Positions 16,556-28,146 of a stretch of 64,000 nt of DNA are shown one piece after another. Source of the DNA: Hydrogenophilus sp. (GTDB taxonomy: Bacteria; Pseudomonadota; Gammaproteobacteria; Burkholderiales; Rhodocyclaceae). Within the stretch, counting starts at the first letter, position 1, and the number at the start of each line of letters is the position of its first letter. Made by a program: the position numbers and the translations under genes. The notes under the pieces are model-generated. The model worked only from the letters and a program-made list of their open reading frames with translations. It did no database searches and was not told where the DNA came from. The stretch is from positions 272,430 to 336,429 of the forward strand of contig JAOAEZ010000001.1 of NCBI GenBank assembly GCA_026416515.1. Reading direction: 5' to 3'.

Positions 16556-16997
16556 AATGTAGATACCGCAGGGGGGAACAATTTCGCCACGATTGCGTCC
16601 ATTTTCTTTTGCGGTATCTGGGATTGGTGGCAGAGGGCTGTCAACGGTTCGCACCGCGGATTTGATGGGCCGGGTCAGCAAGTATCGCCTGATGCTCCGA
16701 CACAGTTCCGGGTGCTGCGTAAGGGAAGAGCGTGGCTCATTCGGGTTCAAGAGCGAAAGGAAAAGAAAAGCGTTGCGAGAAGATCTTTTCCTTTCGCTAT
16801 TACTTACTCGGCATGAAAAAGCCGGAGGGCCCTAAGATTAAGGGCAGTGACCAGCGTCCAGTTTATAGATCTGGAAAATAAATAAGGGCCGCTCCGCGGC
16901 ACTCACCAACGAAATAACACCCCCCTCTCCCACTTTCGGCGCGTAGCCCTCTCTTTTCTTTCTCGCCACGCGCGGTTGCTTTGAGGATGCTTTTCTA
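16556..16997. other. Intergenic region without a supported gene; contains strong inverted repeats
   Basis: About 440 bases between the palindromes and the end of the next gene. A 15-base perfect inverted repeat, AGCGAAAGGAAAAGA (16752-16766) and its complement (16784-16798), encloses a 17-base loop. Smaller hairpins are GCCCT/AGGGC near 16829-16846 and GCCGC-TCC-GCGGC near 16888-16900, the latter followed by T-rich sequence on the minus strand. Open frames here lack ribosome sites and recognisable protein character. It could be a structured RNA or a decayed element; I cannot decide. Confidence 0.4.
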
Positions 16998-17345
16998 CTA
17001 CGCGAGCGTGCGACTTCCTACCCGCGCAGTTTCTGACGAGGTAGCAGGTGCTCCCGCGTTCGCTGCGTAGAGGGCCTGTGCCCGCTGAACGGCTAGCGAA
17101 GTCTGCGGAGCTACTCCTGGAGCTGCATTTCCTCCATTTCCTGCCGCACCATTCGTAGCCCCTGCTTCGCGCGCCGCTGCGGAGATCTCCACGCGCACTC
17201 CCGAACGTTCGGGCAGCGCGCTCTCCATCCGCCCTGCTGGTTCACTTTGCGTCAGTCGTTGCACCTCCGCCGGCGAAACCGCCATCGAGAGACGATTGCC
17301 GGTAGGCCCGAGGATGCCGTATCCGGAAATGTTAGCGGGTACCAT
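16998..17345 (-). CDS. Small hypothetical protein
   Basis: A 115-residue protein rich in Ala and Gly, with no signal peptide and no Cys. The start has ISGYGILGPTGN, the middle VRVEISAAAREA, and the second half is a low-complexity Ala/Gly/Asn stretch. AGGAG lies six bases upstream of ATG 17345, so it is probably real. The shape recalls small proteins found near motility genes in betaproteobacteria, but I do not recognise a family. It is monocistronic and divergent from rppH. Confidence 0.6.
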   Translation of the reverse strand: MVPANISGYGILGPTGNRLSMAVSPAEVQRLTQSEPAGRMESALPERSGVRVEISAAAREAGATNGAAGNGGNAAPGVAPQTSLAVQRAQALYAANAGAPATSSETARVGSRTLA

Positions 17346-17473
17346 CAGCGGCTCCTTTCCTCCTATCCTTCTCTCCCAGTATAGCGCTTTCGTTTCTATA
17401 TTTCAAGGGGGATTCGTTTTTTTGCAAGCGCAGTTGTGCGACAATAGCGGTAACGTCCGTTTGAGGTATTGCG

Positions 17474-18085
17474 ATGCTCGATCGGGAAGGATACCGCCCG
17501 AATGTTTGCATCGTCCTCGTCAATGCGCGTTGTCAAGTTTTTTGGGGTAAACGGCTGCGGGAACACGCGTGGCAATTTCCACAAGGGGGGGTTAAGGCGG
17601 GGGAGACACCCGTCGAAGCAATGTACCGCGAGCTGTATGAGGAGGTTGGTCTTACCCCTCAGCAGGTCGAGATCATCGGCCATACCCGCGATTGGCTGAG
17701 GTACGATGTTCCCCGGCGCTGGGTGCGACGGCAGTGGCGCGATCGCTACCGCGGCCAAAAACAGTTATGGTTTTTACTTCGCTTCTTGGGACGCGACTTC
17801 CAAGTTCGGTTGCGGGCCACCGACCATCCCGAGTTCGACGCTTGGCGTTGGGCTCACTATTGGGTACCCCTGGGAAATGTTATCGGGTTTAAACGTCCCG
17901 TCTATCGGGTCGCATTGGTGGAGCTGGCGCGCTTTTTGACCATTCCGCCACCTCCGCCGGCGTCGGAATACGCTGAGGTATGGCGCGCTGCCCACGCCGA
18001 TGGAGCCGCACCCCTTCCTCTTCCCGGCGTCCAGGAGATCGCTCGCATACCGCTCTGGGGAGAAGAGGAGGAAGAGGGGGATTAA
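17474..18085 (+). CDS. rppH: RNA pyrophosphohydrolase RppH
   Basis: A 203-residue Nudix hydrolase that removes pyrophosphate from 5'-triphosphate mRNA ends and so starts 5'-end-dependent decay by RNase E (rne is also in this window, near 58-61 kb). The start [17 protein letters not shown] and the Nudix box from GGVKAGETP to ELYEEVGL (residues about 38-60) are intact. The stretch [24 protein letters not shown] is characteristic of RppH. The tail after about residue 155 is a variable Pro-rich extension. The last four bases overlap the convergent OsmC-family gene. Confidence 0.95.
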   Translation: MLDREGYRPNVCIVLVNARCQVFWGKRLREHAWQFPQGGVKAGETPVEAMYRELYEEVGLTPQQVEIIGHTRDWLRYDVPRRWVRRQWRDRYRGQKQLWFLLRFLGRDFQVRLRATDHPEFDAWRWAHYWVPLGNVIGFKRPVYRVALVELARFLTIPPPPPASEYAEVWRAAHADGAAPLPLPGVQEIARIPLWGEEEEEGD

Positions 18086-18528
18086 GAATCGGAGGGAGGG
18101 AGCATCTTTTCTGCCTCGTCTACAATTTCCCAGGAATACTGAATCGTTGCACTTTTGCGAAGCATCGCAGCAGCCGAGCAGTACTTTTCAGCGGAAAGCT
18201 CGATAGCTCGCTGAACCTTGGCAGGATCGAGTTGTTGTCCTTGAATGCGGTAGTGAATGTGAATGTGCGTGAAGACCTTGGGGTCGCTCTCTGCGCGCTG
18301 CGCCGTGAGCGTGACCGTGCAACCGGTGACAGTTTCCCGCGATTTTTCGAGGATCGCGACCACGTCATAGGCGGTGCAACCGCCTGTTCCCGCCAGAAGC
18401 AGCTCCATCGGCCGAGGAGCTAGATTACGCCCCCCTCCTTCCGGGGGGCCATCCATCGCGATAAGATGGCCCGAGGCAGTTTCGGCAACGAAACTTTTGC
18501 CTGTAAACCAACGCACAGTGCATTGCAT
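18082..18528 (-). CDS. OsmC-family peroxiredoxin-like protein
   Basis: A 148-residue cytoplasmic protein of the OsmC/Ohr superfamily. The two redox cysteines are seen in [11 protein letters not shown] (about residue 50) and [11 protein letters not shown] (about 115), with the conserved Arg/Glu environment typical of the YhfA-like branch rather than Ohr. Such proteins reduce hydroperoxides with thiol donors, though the YhfA branch has no settled substrate. I chose ATG 18528 because GGAG lies nine bases upstream; a GTG at 18543 would add five residues. Confidence 0.85.
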   Translation of the reverse strand: MQCTVRWFTGKSFVAETASGHLIAMDGPPEGGGRNLAPRPMELLLAGTGGCTAYDVVAILEKSRETVTGCTVTLTAQRAESDPKVFTHIHIHYRIQGQQLDPAKVQRAIELSAEKYCSAAAMLRKSATIQYSWEIVDEAEKMLPPSDS

Positions 18529-18670
18529 GAAGTAATGCTCCACAGGTACAGTGTCTCCCCATTATACTGCAATCGTTGATGAAAATGGGCTTGAAAATAA
18601 AGAGTATATTAAAATGTTCTACTATGCTTATTGTCTTATAATATAATTTTGTGCAAAGCGCAAATGGTAG

Positions 18671-18699
18671 TTGCATTTTTCTCGATTTTGATATATAGT
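18671..18699 (+). promoter_or_regulatory. Sigma-70 promoter of the candidate small RNA
   Basis: TTGCAT (18671-18676), 17-base spacer, TATAGT (18694-18699). Predicted start is near 18706. Confidence 0.55.
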
Positions 18700-18705
18700 G
18701 ATGGT

Positions 18706-18803
18706 TGTGCGCTGCAGAAAGCAGGGCAGTATCGCAGATGTCTCCTCCACCTCCTCCTTTGGTGTGGATTAGCGCCGCATTATCGATGCGGCGTTTTTTT
18801 TTT
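18706..18803 (+). ncRNA. Candidate small RNA with exposed anti-Shine-Dalgarno loop
   Basis: A transcript of about 98 bases is bounded by a good promoter and a strong terminator. A 5' hairpin CTGC-AGAAA-GCAG is followed by a CU-rich stretch (18741-18760). In it CACC and GGTG can pair and leave TCCTCCTTT in the loop, a near copy of the 16S rRNA 3' tail. A 23-codon ORF from 18702 lacks a ribosome site and would overlap the start. Anti-SD 'cuckoo' RNAs are known from Rhodobacter; relation to those is inference. Confidence 0.45.
18773..18803 (+). terminator. Rho-independent terminator
   Basis: CGCCGCAT (18773-18780), a five-base loop, ATGCGGCG (18786-18793), then ten T. Confidence 0.9.
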
Positions 18804-18879
18804 GGGGGGGGGAGAGGTTGCGAAAAAGGTAAATACCGACTATGATGAAATCAGAGGTGCAAAGGGGAAGGAGAAAGCG

Positions 18880-19074
18880 ATGGAAGTCGGCGACGTGACG
18901 CGATGGGCGACCGCCTTGCAGCAGCAAGAGACGAATGCAGCAGTGCAGCTTTCCGTGCTCAAAAAAATAGAAGAGGTAAGTGAGGCGACGGCAATGAGTC
19001 TGCTCGCGGCTTTACCGCAACCTCCGGCAAACAATCCGCCTCACTTGGGACAGCAGGTCGATTTGCGAGCGTAG
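18880..19074 (+). CDS. YjfB-family putative motility protein
   Basis: A 64-residue cytoplasmic protein. The end LLAALPQPPANNPPHLGQQVDLRA-type motif (Pro-rich, then HLGQ, then VD-RA) and the preceding amphipathic helix match the YjfB family, small proteins linked to motility by annotation only. ATG 18880 follows AAGGAG by seven bases; the longer open frame to 18631 has no support. It abuts tgt end to end, with stops in adjacent bases. Confidence 0.78.
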   Translation: MEVGDVTRWATALQQQETNAAVQLSVLKKIEEVSEATAMSLLAALPQPPANNPPHLGQQVDLRA

Positions 19075-21365
<2,291 letters not shown>

Positions 21366-21392
21366 TTTTTTTCCTATAATTGAGGTTTCGTA

Positions 21393-21476
21393 GCCGAGAT
21401 GGCGGAATAGGTAGACGCAGCGGACTCAAAATCCGCCGGTGGCAACACCGTGAGGGTTCGACTCCCTCTCTCGGCA
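21393..21476 (+). tRNA. tRNA-Leu (anticodon CAA)
   Basis: Acceptor arms GCCGAGA (21393-21399) and TCTCGGC (21469-21475) pair with discriminator A. The anticodon stem GCGGA/TCCGC encloses the loop CTCAAAA, giving anticodon CAA (codon UUG). A long class II variable arm (GGTGGCAACACC) and the GGTTCGACTCC T-arm are present. The CCA end is not encoded. Confidence 0.96.
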
Positions 21477-22328
21477 CGAAGCACAAAGCGTTGCTACCGC
21501 AGGATGGTGGCGCTTGTGGGCAGCAGTAATGAGCCAGTAGCGTTCGTGTAGCGCCTCAATGTCGCCGAGGTGAAGAAGCTGCCCGTCACGAGTAAAAGTG
21601 GGAGCAAGAATTTTAGGCGCTGCAAAAACGCCGTCACCGAGCTTGGCCATTTCGGCGATGAGTGCGCTGTCAGCATATTCTCCAGCGATCTTGGGAGGAA
21701 TACCGTGCGCTTGGCATTGGGCGAGAAGCCCAACCCGCGTGTAGGTGGAGGCCGCAGGAAGGAGAATCGGCACCCGTTCGAGGTCTTTCCAGGTGATCGG
21801 TCCAGGCCCCCAGCGCGGAGCACCGAACCAAGAGAGGGGAGCATCGAGCAAACACCAACGAGCCAGTTTGAGCCCGTCGATTTCACTGGGAGGAGTGTCG
21901 GCGAGAACCAGATCGAGGGCACCCGTGGCGAGTTCCCCGAGGAGACGCGCGAGACGCTCTTCGATGACGTGCAGCGTGTAGGAGGAGCGAAGAGGAGCAA
22001 GGAGAAGAGCGGCGATCGGTTTGGGAACACTGTCGAGGAGACCGATGCGTACCCGCCGCGATTGAGGGGTCTCTTGCGCGAGCGCCTCTTCCAACTCTTT
22101 GAGAAGACGAAAGAGCTGGTCAGCGTAACGACGAACCGTTTCGCCAGCAGGGGTAAGAATGAGACGACGCCCGACCCGTTCGAAGAGGAGCTTACCGAGG
22201 GAGGCTTCGAGGGCGCTGATCTGGGCGCTGATCGTTTGGGGGGCCAGACCGCTCGCTTCCGATGCGCGTTGAATCGAGCCGGTTTGGGCAACAAGCCAGA
22301 AGGGGTGAAGTTGTTTGAGGCTGATCAT
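21426..22328 (-). CDS. LysR-family transcriptional regulator, NhaR-like
   Basis: A 300-residue regulator. The N-terminal winged helix has the pattern HPFWLVAQTGSIQRASE with SAQISALEASLGK and an FERVGRRLILTPAG wing, closest to NhaR, the activator of Na+/H+ antiport. A periplasmic-binding-like effector domain follows. The last 17 codons run antisense through the tRNA-Leu gene, so the true conserved protein probably ends around VATLCASC. It is divergent from the HPF-like gene. The ligand is unknown. Confidence 0.88.
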   Translation of the reverse strand: MISLKQLHPFWLVAQTGSIQRASEASGLAPQTISAQISALEASLGKLLFERVGRRLILTPAGETVRRYADQLFRLLKELEEALAQETPQSRRVRIGLLDSVPKPIAALLLAPLRSSYTLHVIEERLARLLGELATGALDLVLADTPPSEIDGLKLARWCLLDAPLSWFGAPRWGPGPITWKDLERVPILLPAASTYTRVGLLAQCQAHGIPPKIAGEYADSALIAEMAKLGDGVFAAPKILAPTFTRDGQLLHLGDIEALHERYWLITAAHKRHHPAVATLCASCRERESNPHGVATGGF

Positions 22329-22366
22329 TTTCGATTTCGTCAGATTGTCATTCTGAGATATTCTTA

Positions 22367-22395
22367 TTGTATCGGAGAAAGGGCGGTGCTATAAA
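22367..22395 (+). promoter_or_regulatory. Sigma-70 promoter for the HPF-like gene
   Basis: TTGTAT (22367-22372), 17 bases, TATAAA (22390-22395). Start expected near 22402. Confidence 0.5.
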
Positions 22396-22428
22396 GAAAA
22401 GAATGGAGGCAGTAGAGAGGAGAATACG

Positions 22429-22764
22429 ATGGTGAGAGGAGAGGTCGATGAGCGAGTTCCGGTCGAAGTGGTGTGCGAAGTAGGAGATGCGCCGGTACGA
22501 CCGATCGCAGAGGGTCTTTTTCGCCGATTGGTGGGGAGAATGCGAGGGAAAGTGGCATGGACGCGCGTGAAGTTGTTGGAGGTGCGCGATGAAAAAGGGG
22601 GAGTGATGAAGCGGTGCGTGGTGCAGATGCGGCTGCGCCGCTTGCCCCAGGTGGTTTTTGCGGTAACCCACCCTTCGGCGCGAGAGGCAGTGGCGCTGGC
22701 GGCAGAGCGACTGAAGCGGGTTTTGGCGCGCCGATTGCGCCAAAAACCAGCGGTGGCAGGGTAA
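22429..22764 (+). CDS. Short HPF/RaiA-like ribosome-associated protein
   Basis: A 111-residue basic protein. The second half shows the RaiA/HPF beta-alpha pattern: VKLLEVRDEKGGV, KRCVVQMRL, then PSAREAVALAAERLKRVLARRL, as in ribosome hibernation factors. It lacks the long C-terminal domain of long HPF. AGAGGAG precedes ATG 22429. A stationary-phase ribosome role is an inference from the fold; the first 35 residues are atypical. It lies 52 bases before the membrane protein gene on the same strand. Confidence 0.65.
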   Translation: MVRGEVDERVPVEVVCEVGDAPVRPIAEGLFRRLVGRMRGKVAWTRVKLLEVRDEKGGVMKRCVVQMRLRRLPQVVFAVTHPSAREAVALAAERLKRVLARRLRQKPAVAG

Positions 22765-22816
22765 GGGGTTGTTGGCGAAGGGAAATGGAGTTAGGTAAAA
22801 CGAAGGAGGAAGGAAG

Positions 22817-23560
22817 ATGTGGAAATCTGAGAACGAACTGAAGAGCCGGACCTTGTCGTGGGAAGAGTTGAGCGCATGGCAGCAGGGGGAGAAGGGACAG
22901 GGAGGAGGGGGCGGCGACGTCTGGGTCGCAGAGCGAGCGCAGACGCAGCGGGTACTGCGCAATACCTATGCGCTGCTGGCGATGACGTTGGCATTTTCGG
23001 CGCTCACGGCCGGGACGGCGATGGCGTTGGAGCTTCCCCATCCCGGGTTGCTGATTACGTTGATCGGTTATTTCGGGTTGCTTTTCTTAGTGCATAAGCT
23101 GGCAAACCGGGCGGCGGGAATTTTGGCCGTCTTTGCGCTGACCGGCTTTATGGGTTATACGCTGGGGCCGATTTTAGCGGCTTATCTGAAATTGGCCAAC
23201 GGACCGATGATCGTCTTCCAGGCGTTGGCAGGGACCGCAGTGACCTTCGTGGCGTTGGCGGCTTATGCGTCGACTACTAAACGCGATTTCTCCTTTTTAA
23301 GCGGTTTCCTGTTTGTAGGAATGGTGGTCGCGTTTTTGGCGGGGTTGGCGGCAATCTTCTTTGAACTTCCCGCGCTCTCGTTGACGGTGTCCGCAGCAGT
23401 GGTTCTGTTGATGGCGGGGATGATTTTGTTTGAGGTAAATCAAATTGTGCGCGGCGGCGAGACCAACTATGTGCTGGCGACGGTGGCTCTCTATGTGTCG
23501 ATCTATAACCTCTTTACCAGCTTACTCCATCTGATCGGAGCAATGGGAAGCGACGAGTAA
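22817..23560 (+). CDS. Bax inhibitor-1/YccA family membrane protein
   Basis: A 247-residue integral inner-membrane protein with seven hydrophobic helices after a 55-residue polar N-terminal extension that holds a Gly run. The family pattern is seen in VLRNTYALLAMTL, GFMGYTLGPI, and the end NYVLATVALYVSIYNLFTSLL, where a conserved Asp normally found near the pore is replaced by Tyr-Val context. YccA proteins bind and restrain FtsH in E. coli. AAGGAGGAAGGAAG precedes ATG 22817, and a terminator follows. Confidence 0.92.
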   Translation: MWKSENELKSRTLSWEELSAWQQGEKGQGGGGGDVWVAERAQTQRVLRNTYALLAMTLAFSALTAGTAMALELPHPGLLITLIGYFGLLFLVHKLANRAAGILAVFALTGFMGYTLGPILAAYLKLANGPMIVFQALAGTAVTFVALAAYASTTKRDFSFLSGFLFVGMVVAFLAGLAAIFFELPALSLTVSAAVVLLMAGMILFEVNQIVRGGETNYVLATVALYVSIYNLFTSLLHLIGAMGSDE

Positions 23561-23580
23561 AAGTACCTTTCTATATACGA

Positions 23581-23610
23581 AAAAGCGGCCAAAAATGCCG
23601 CTTTTTTTTT
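23581..23610 (+). terminator. Rho-independent terminator
   Basis: AAAAGCGGC (23581-23589), a seven-base loop and GCCGCTTTT (23597-23605), with the T run continuing to 23610. Confidence 0.9.
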
Positions 23611-23666
23611 GCGTAAGAAGAGGCGCGTAAAGGTATACTCGCTCTAAATCAAAGGAGGAGAGCGTG

Positions 23667-25355
23667 ATGCGCTGGCAGGATCGTTCTATCTTTGTGCAGA
23701 TTTTCGTCCCATTGACCGTTTTTGGATTGTTGATTCCGGGGGCAGTGCTGTTGGAGCGAATGTTTGCGTTGGAGCAAGAAGCCGTTCTGATCGCGGGCCG
23801 CAACACAGGAATAGACCTGATCGAGGCGGCGCGGAACGCGCGCCGCTTTTATTCGACTGAGATTGTCCCTAAGGGGAGAAAGGTGGGGTTGGAAATTCAT
23901 CATGAATATAAGGGGCACGAGACGCGTATTCCACTGCCAGCTTCGTTCATGAGGGCGCTCGCCGAGTTATCGCGCGGAGAGGGGGAGAGATCGGAGCTTC
24001 GCTTGTTCAGCGACTTGCCTTTCCGTTTTCGTTCGAGTAGCGAAGCGCAGCTAGACGAATTCGAACGGCTGGCGTTGGAGCGACTGCGCGCCAACCCTAA
24101 AGAGACCATCGTGGTGCGCGAGGGAAATGTGGTGCGCGTCGCGCGAGCTGACGTGATGGTGGATGAGACGTGTACGTCGTGCCATAACAGCCACCCCGAC
24201 TCGCCTAAGCGCGATTGGAAGGTGGGAGATGTGCGGGGGGTGATCGCCGCCAAAGTGCCTGTGACAGCGTTGCATGAGGCGATCGAAAAGCCGGTGTGGA
24301 TAAGCATCGCGGCGATAGCCGTGGCTGCTGTCGTGGCGATGGCGATAGTCGGTTGGGTAATGAACGGAGTGGTGGGCCGCTTGCGGAGGGCCGAGATGGC
24401 TGCGGAACAATTGGCGGGTGGGAATTTGACCGTCTCTTTCCCGCCACCCTCACACGACGAGGTAGGAGAGTTGTTAACGGCGCTCAGCAAGATGCAGGAG
24501 GGCTTGGTTTCGATGGTGGTGGGATTGCAGCGGGAGGTGCGCCGATTGGGTGAAACCGAGCAGGCTGTGCAGAGAGAGGGCGTGGCTTTGGAACAGCAGG
24601 CGTTCGAGAGCGCGAAAGAGACCCAGGCGATCGCAGCAGCCACTCAGGAGTTGTCAGCGACCAGCGAGCAGATCCGCAGCAATGCTGCAGTGATGCGCGC
24701 CGCGGCTGAGCGGACGCGCACAGCGGTGCAGGCAGGAGCCACCGCGGTGACTGAGGTGGCCGCTCGTATCCAGGAGGTGTCGAAAGAGGTAACCGCGTCG
24801 AGCGAACGCTTTGAGCGGTTGGGGGAGGTGACGCAGCAGATCGGCTCAATTCTCGGCCATATTCGCGAGATCGCCGATCAGACTAATTTGCTGGCGTTGA
24901 ACGCGGCGATCGAGGCAGCACGCGCCGGCGAACATGGCCGCGGCTTTGCAGTGGTGGCCGATGAAGTGCGTAAGCTCGCCGAACGGACGGCTAAAGCGAC
25001 CGGGGAGATCGCCCAGATGATTGAAACGATCCAGCGCAACACCGCTGAGGCGATTGGCGAAATTCAGCGCAATGTCCTCGATGTGCAGAAAGGGGCAGAA
25101 GGGGTAGCGAGTGTGGGCGAGCAAATCGCTGCGATCGACCGCGAGGCGGCAGTGGTAGCTACTCAAGCGGGTGAGGTGGCGCATGCGGTCGAGGAGGAGA
25201 CGAAGGTGATCCACGATGTGAGCGATCGTTTAGCGAAGCTGGTGACGATGGCCGAGAAGACCGAGCAGACAGCGCGGACATTGAGCCAGTCCGCGCAGAC
25301 ATTGGCAACCGTGGCGCGCGAGGTTAATGCAGCCGCAGACCGCTTTCGGACATGA
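23667..25355 (+). CDS. Methyl-accepting chemotaxis protein with CxxCH sensor domain
   Basis: A 562-residue chemoreceptor. TM1 is near 9-30 and TM2 near 210-235. The periplasmic domain looks like the Tll0287/DUF3365 type and carries CTSCH at Cys169/Cys172/His173, a potential covalent heme site, followed by NSHPDSP. A HAMP domain (about 236-290) and the signalling hairpin tip ([20 protein letters not shown]) with flanking methylation helices follow. Heme would point to redox, oxygen or NO taxis. I chose ATG 23667 with GGAGG eight bases upstream; the preceding GTG is an alternative. Confidence 0.93.
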   Translation: MRWQDRSIFVQIFVPLTVFGLLIPGAVLLERMFALEQEAVLIAGRNTGIDLIEAARNARRFYSTEIVPKGRKVGLEIHHEYKGHETRIPLPASFMRALAELSRGEGERSELRLFSDLPFRFRSSSEAQLDEFERLALERLRANPKETIVVREGNVVRVARADVMVDETCTSCHNSHPDSPKRDWKVGDVRGVIAAKVPVTALHEAIEKPVWISIAAIAVAAVVAMAIVGWVMNGVVGRLRRAEMAAEQLAGGNLTVSFPPPSHDEVGELLTALSKMQEGLVSMVVGLQREVRRLGETEQAVQREGVALEQQAFESAKETQAIAAATQELSATSEQIRSNAAVMRAAAERTRTAVQAGATAVTEVAARIQEVSKEVTASSERFERLGEVTQQIGSILGHIREIADQTNLLALNAAIEAARAGEHGRGFAVVADEVRKLAERTAKATGEIAQMIETIQRNTAEAIGEIQRNVLDVQKGAEGVASVGEQIAAIDREAAVVATQAGEVAHAVEEETKVIHDVSDRLAKLVTMAEKTEQTARTLSQSAQTLATVAREVNAAADRFRT

Positions 25356-25368
25356 GGGAGGGGGAGTT

Positions 25369-26193
25369 TTAAGAGCGCGCGCTGGTGATCAGCGCATAGG
25401 CGGAGTGGTTGTGAATCGATTCGAAGTTTTCGGATTCGACGATGTAATGCTCGATGCGCGGGTCGCCGTTGAGACGGGCAGCGACATCGCGCACAAGATC
25501 TTCGACAAATTTCGGATTGTCGTAGGCGCGTTCGGTGACATACTTTTCATCGGGACGTTTGAGAAGACCGTAGAGCTCACAGCTTGCCTCTTTTTCGGCG
25601 ATGTCGATCAGCTCTTCGATCCAGAGGTGGTCGCGAATGGTGGCAGTGATGGTAATGTGGCTGCGCTGGTTGTGGGCGCCGCGCTCAGAGATCTCTTTGG
25701 AGCAAGGACAGAGCGAGGTGACGGGGACCACTACTTTGAGGGTAAAACGATAACGGCTGTGGCCGTCGATTTCGCCGATGAAAGTGACGTCGTAGTCCAT
25801 GAGGCTTTCTACGCCGGAGATCGGCGCCTTTTTGAGTACGAAGTAGGGAAAGGTCATTTCGATACAGCCGGTATGCGCTTCGAGGCGGGTAACCATCTCC
25901 CGCAACATCGGTTCGAATGATTCAACTGAGAGTTCAGAGTGGTCGCGGTTGAGGATTTCAATAAAACGCGACATGTGGGTGCCCTTGAAGTGGCGCGGGA
26001 GCCCGACGTACATGTTGAAGAGGGCAATGGTGTGGCGCACGCCACCGCTGCGGTCTTTGACGCGCACCGGATAGCGGAGGTTTTTGATGCCGACCCGGTC
26101 GATGTCGAGATTTCGGGTGTCGGTGAGACGTTGCACGTCGGGAATGCCGCAAAGGGGATCGCGGAAAAGGGGAAGTTCAGAGGGATGGGTCAT
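25369..26193 (-). CDS. folE2: GTP cyclohydrolase FolE2 (type IB)
   Basis: A 274-residue metal-dependent enzyme that converts GTP to dihydroneopterin triphosphate, the first step to folate. The family signature [18 protein letters not shown] (about residues 150-170) is present, with the metal-binding Cys in it. ATG 26193 has AGGAG nine bases upstream; the frame can be read further upstream inside dxs but without family similarity. It overlaps dxs by 17 bases and ends the nine-gene block. No folE (type IA) is visible. Confidence 0.95.
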   Translation of the reverse strand: MTHPSELPLFRDPLCGIPDVQRLTDTRNLDIDRVGIKNLRYPVRVKDRSGGVRHTIALFNMYVGLPRHFKGTHMSRFIEILNRDHSELSVESFEPMLREMVTRLEAHTGCIEMTFPYFVLKKAPISGVESLMDYDVTFIGEIDGHSRYRFTLKVVVPVTSLCPCSKEISERGAHNQRSHITITATIRDHLWIEELIDIAEKEASCELYGLLKRPDEKYVTERAYDNPKFVEDLVRDVAARLNGDPRIEHYIVESENFESIHNHSAYALITSARS

Positions 26194-28141
26194 GGGTTTC
26201 GACTCCTGATGGGGTTGAGGAAGGGGCGGTCGGAGTTGGACGATAAAAGCGTTCGATGGCGCGACGAAGACCGACGGTGTCAAGAGCGACCTGAGCGGTA
26301 AGGCGCGGGAGATCGCCGTGCTCGATAAAGCGGTCGGGAAGACCAAGGGTGAGAAGGCGGGGGGGGGTAGAGAGGCGGGCAAGATAGCGGGCGATCTCAC
26401 TTCCGGCTCCGCCGATCGCCGCGTTTTCTTCAACGGTGACGAAGTGGTCGTGCCCTTCGGCGATGAGGGTATCTAAAAGGGCCGTGTCGAGGGGCTTGGC
26501 AAAACGCATGTTCACGAGGGTGGCATCAAGGGCCTCGGCAATGGGGGTAAGCGCGTGAAGCGGCGGACCAAAGGCTAAAAGAGCGAGCCGCCGACCTCGA
26601 CGGCGAAGTTGGGCTTGGCCGAGCGGAAGGGGGGTGAAGTCGTCGACAGGGAGAGAGGATGGGGAAGGAAGCGGGGCGCGGGGGTAACGAACGACAGCGG
26701 GGCCAGGGTGGAGGAGCGCAGTGGTGAGAAGTTGCCAGCAGTCGGTTTCATCGGCGGGAACCATGATCGTAAGGTTGGGAATGCAGAGGAGAAAAGTAAG
26801 GTCAAAGGCACCGTGATGGGTGGGACCATCGGCGCCGACAAGCCCAGCCCGGTCGACGGCGAAAAGGACGGGGAGATTTTGAAGCGCAACGTCGTGGATG
26901 AGTTGGTCATAGGCGCGTTGGAGAAAGGTGGAGTAGATGGCCACAATCGGTTTGTAGCCTTCTGCCGCTAGGCCAGCAGCAAAGGTGACGGCGTGCTGTT
27001 CCGCAATGCCGACGTCGAAGAAACGGTCGGGGTAACGACGGGCAAATTCGACGAGACCCGATCCTTCGGCCATCGCCGGGGTAATGGCGATGAGATTCGG
27101 GTGGCGGGCCGCCGCCGCGAGCAGCCAGCGGGAGAAGATTTCGGTGTAGGTGAGCGGAGCACGCCGGAGGGGAGGAGGAGGAGGAGAGGGAGGGGAGAGA
27201 AGGCCTTTTTGAGGATCAAAGGCAGGAACGCCGTGGTAGCGGACGGGGTCGGCTTCGGCGAGTTTGTAACCGTAGCCTTTGCGGGTGACGGTGTGAACGA
27301 GGTAGCGGCCAGGGGCGCTTTTGAGGTTGAGAAGGGTGGGAATGAGGGCGTCTAGGTCGTGCCCGTCGATGGGACCGATGTAGTGAAAGCCGAATTCTTC
27401 AAAGATGGTTCCGGGGGTGAGGAGACCGATCATATGTTCTTCAACCCGCCGGGCGATATCTTTGAGGTGGGGGGCGGCAGCTAGGAGGGCGCCCCCCAGG
27501 CCGCGGGCCGCGCGCGCGGGGCGGCTGGTGAGAAGACGAGCGAGGATCTTGGTGATCGCACCTACCGGGGGAGAGATCGACATTTTGTTGTCGTTCAGAA
27601 TGATGGTGAGGTCGATCTCTTCGAGAGCGCCGGCGTTGTTGAGGGCTTCAAAGGCCATCCCGGCGGAGAGGGCGCCGTCGCCAATGACAGCGATGGTTTT
27701 GGTGGGTCGGCGTTGGAGTTTGGCGGCAACAGCCATGCCTAGCGCTGCAGAGAGAGAGGTGGAGGAGTGTCCGGTGCCAAAGGAGTCGTAGGGACTCTCT
27801 TCCCGCCGCGGAAAACCGGCAATGCCTCCGAATTGGCGAAGGGTGGAAAAACGGTCGCGCCGACCGGTGAGGATTTTGTGGGCGTAGGTTTGATGACCAA
27901 CGTCCCAGATGAGACGGTCGCGAGGGAGGTCATAGACGTAGTGAAGCGCTAGGGTGAGTTCAATGGCGCCAAGGTTGGAGGCGAGGTGGCCCCCGTTTTG
28001 GGCGACAACTTCGAGGATGAGGTTCCGAAGCTCCGCCGCAACCGCGGGAAGACGGTCGCGCGGCAGTCGCTTGAGGTCGAGAGGGGTATCGATGGTGGCG
28101 AGAAGAGGATAACGGAGACGAAGGTCGGCAGGGTCGATCAT
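26177..28141 (-). CDS. dxs: 1-deoxy-D-xylulose-5-phosphate synthase
   Basis: A 654-residue thiamine-diphosphate enzyme that joins pyruvate and glyceraldehyde 3-phosphate at the start of the MEP isoprenoid route. The N-terminal [20 protein letters not shown] and the cofactor-binding region [18 protein letters not shown] with [13 protein letters not shown] are intact; the middle has [28 protein letters not shown] short Ser/Pro-rich linker (about 310-320) is atypical. It starts five bases after ispA, so precursor supply and prenyl elongation are co-expressed. Confidence 0.97.
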   Translation of the reverse strand: MIDPADLRLRYPLLATIDTPLDLKRLPRDRLPAVAAELRNLILEVVAQNGGHLASNLGAIELTLALHYVYDLPRDRLIWDVGHQTYAHKILTGRRDRFSTLRQFGGIAGFPRREESPYDSFGTGHSSTSLSAALGMAVAAKLQRRPTKTIAVIGDGALSAGMAFEALNNAGALEEIDLTIILNDNKMSISPPVGAITKILARLLTSRPARAARGLGGALLAAAPHLKDIARRVEEHMIGLLTPGTIFEEFGFHYIGPIDGHDLDALIPTLLNLKSAPGRYLVHTVTRKGYGYKLAEADPVRYHGVPAFDPQKGLLSPPSPPPPPLRRAPLTYTEIFSRWLLAAAARHPNLIAITPAMAEGSGLVEFARRYPDRFFDVGIAEQHAVTFAAGLAAEGYKPIVAIYSTFLQRAYDQLIHDVALQNLPVLFAVDRAGLVGADGPTHHGAFDLTFLLCIPNLTIMVPADETDCWQLLTTALLHPGPAVVRYPRAPLPSPSSLPVDDFTPLPLGQAQLRRRGRRLALLAFGPPLHALTPIAEALDATLVNMRFAKPLDTALLDTLIAEGHDHFVTVEENAAIGGAGSEIARYLARLSTPPRLLTLGLPDRFIEHGDLPRLTAQVALDTVGLRRAIERFYRPTPTAPSSTPSGVETHDPSL

Positions 28142-28146
28142 CGCAG

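Noticed and set aside
16502..16816. 104-codon ORF on the plus strand
   Set aside because: No ribosome site, odd composition, and a frame that runs across palindromes and inverted repeats; no protein family character.
18702..18773. 23-codon ORF in the small-RNA region
   Set aside because: No ribosome site and no room for a leader; a regulatory RNA is the better reading, though not proven.
18631..18879. N-terminal extension of the YjfB-like gene
   Set aside because: It crosses the small-RNA terminator; the ribosome site fits ATG 18880.
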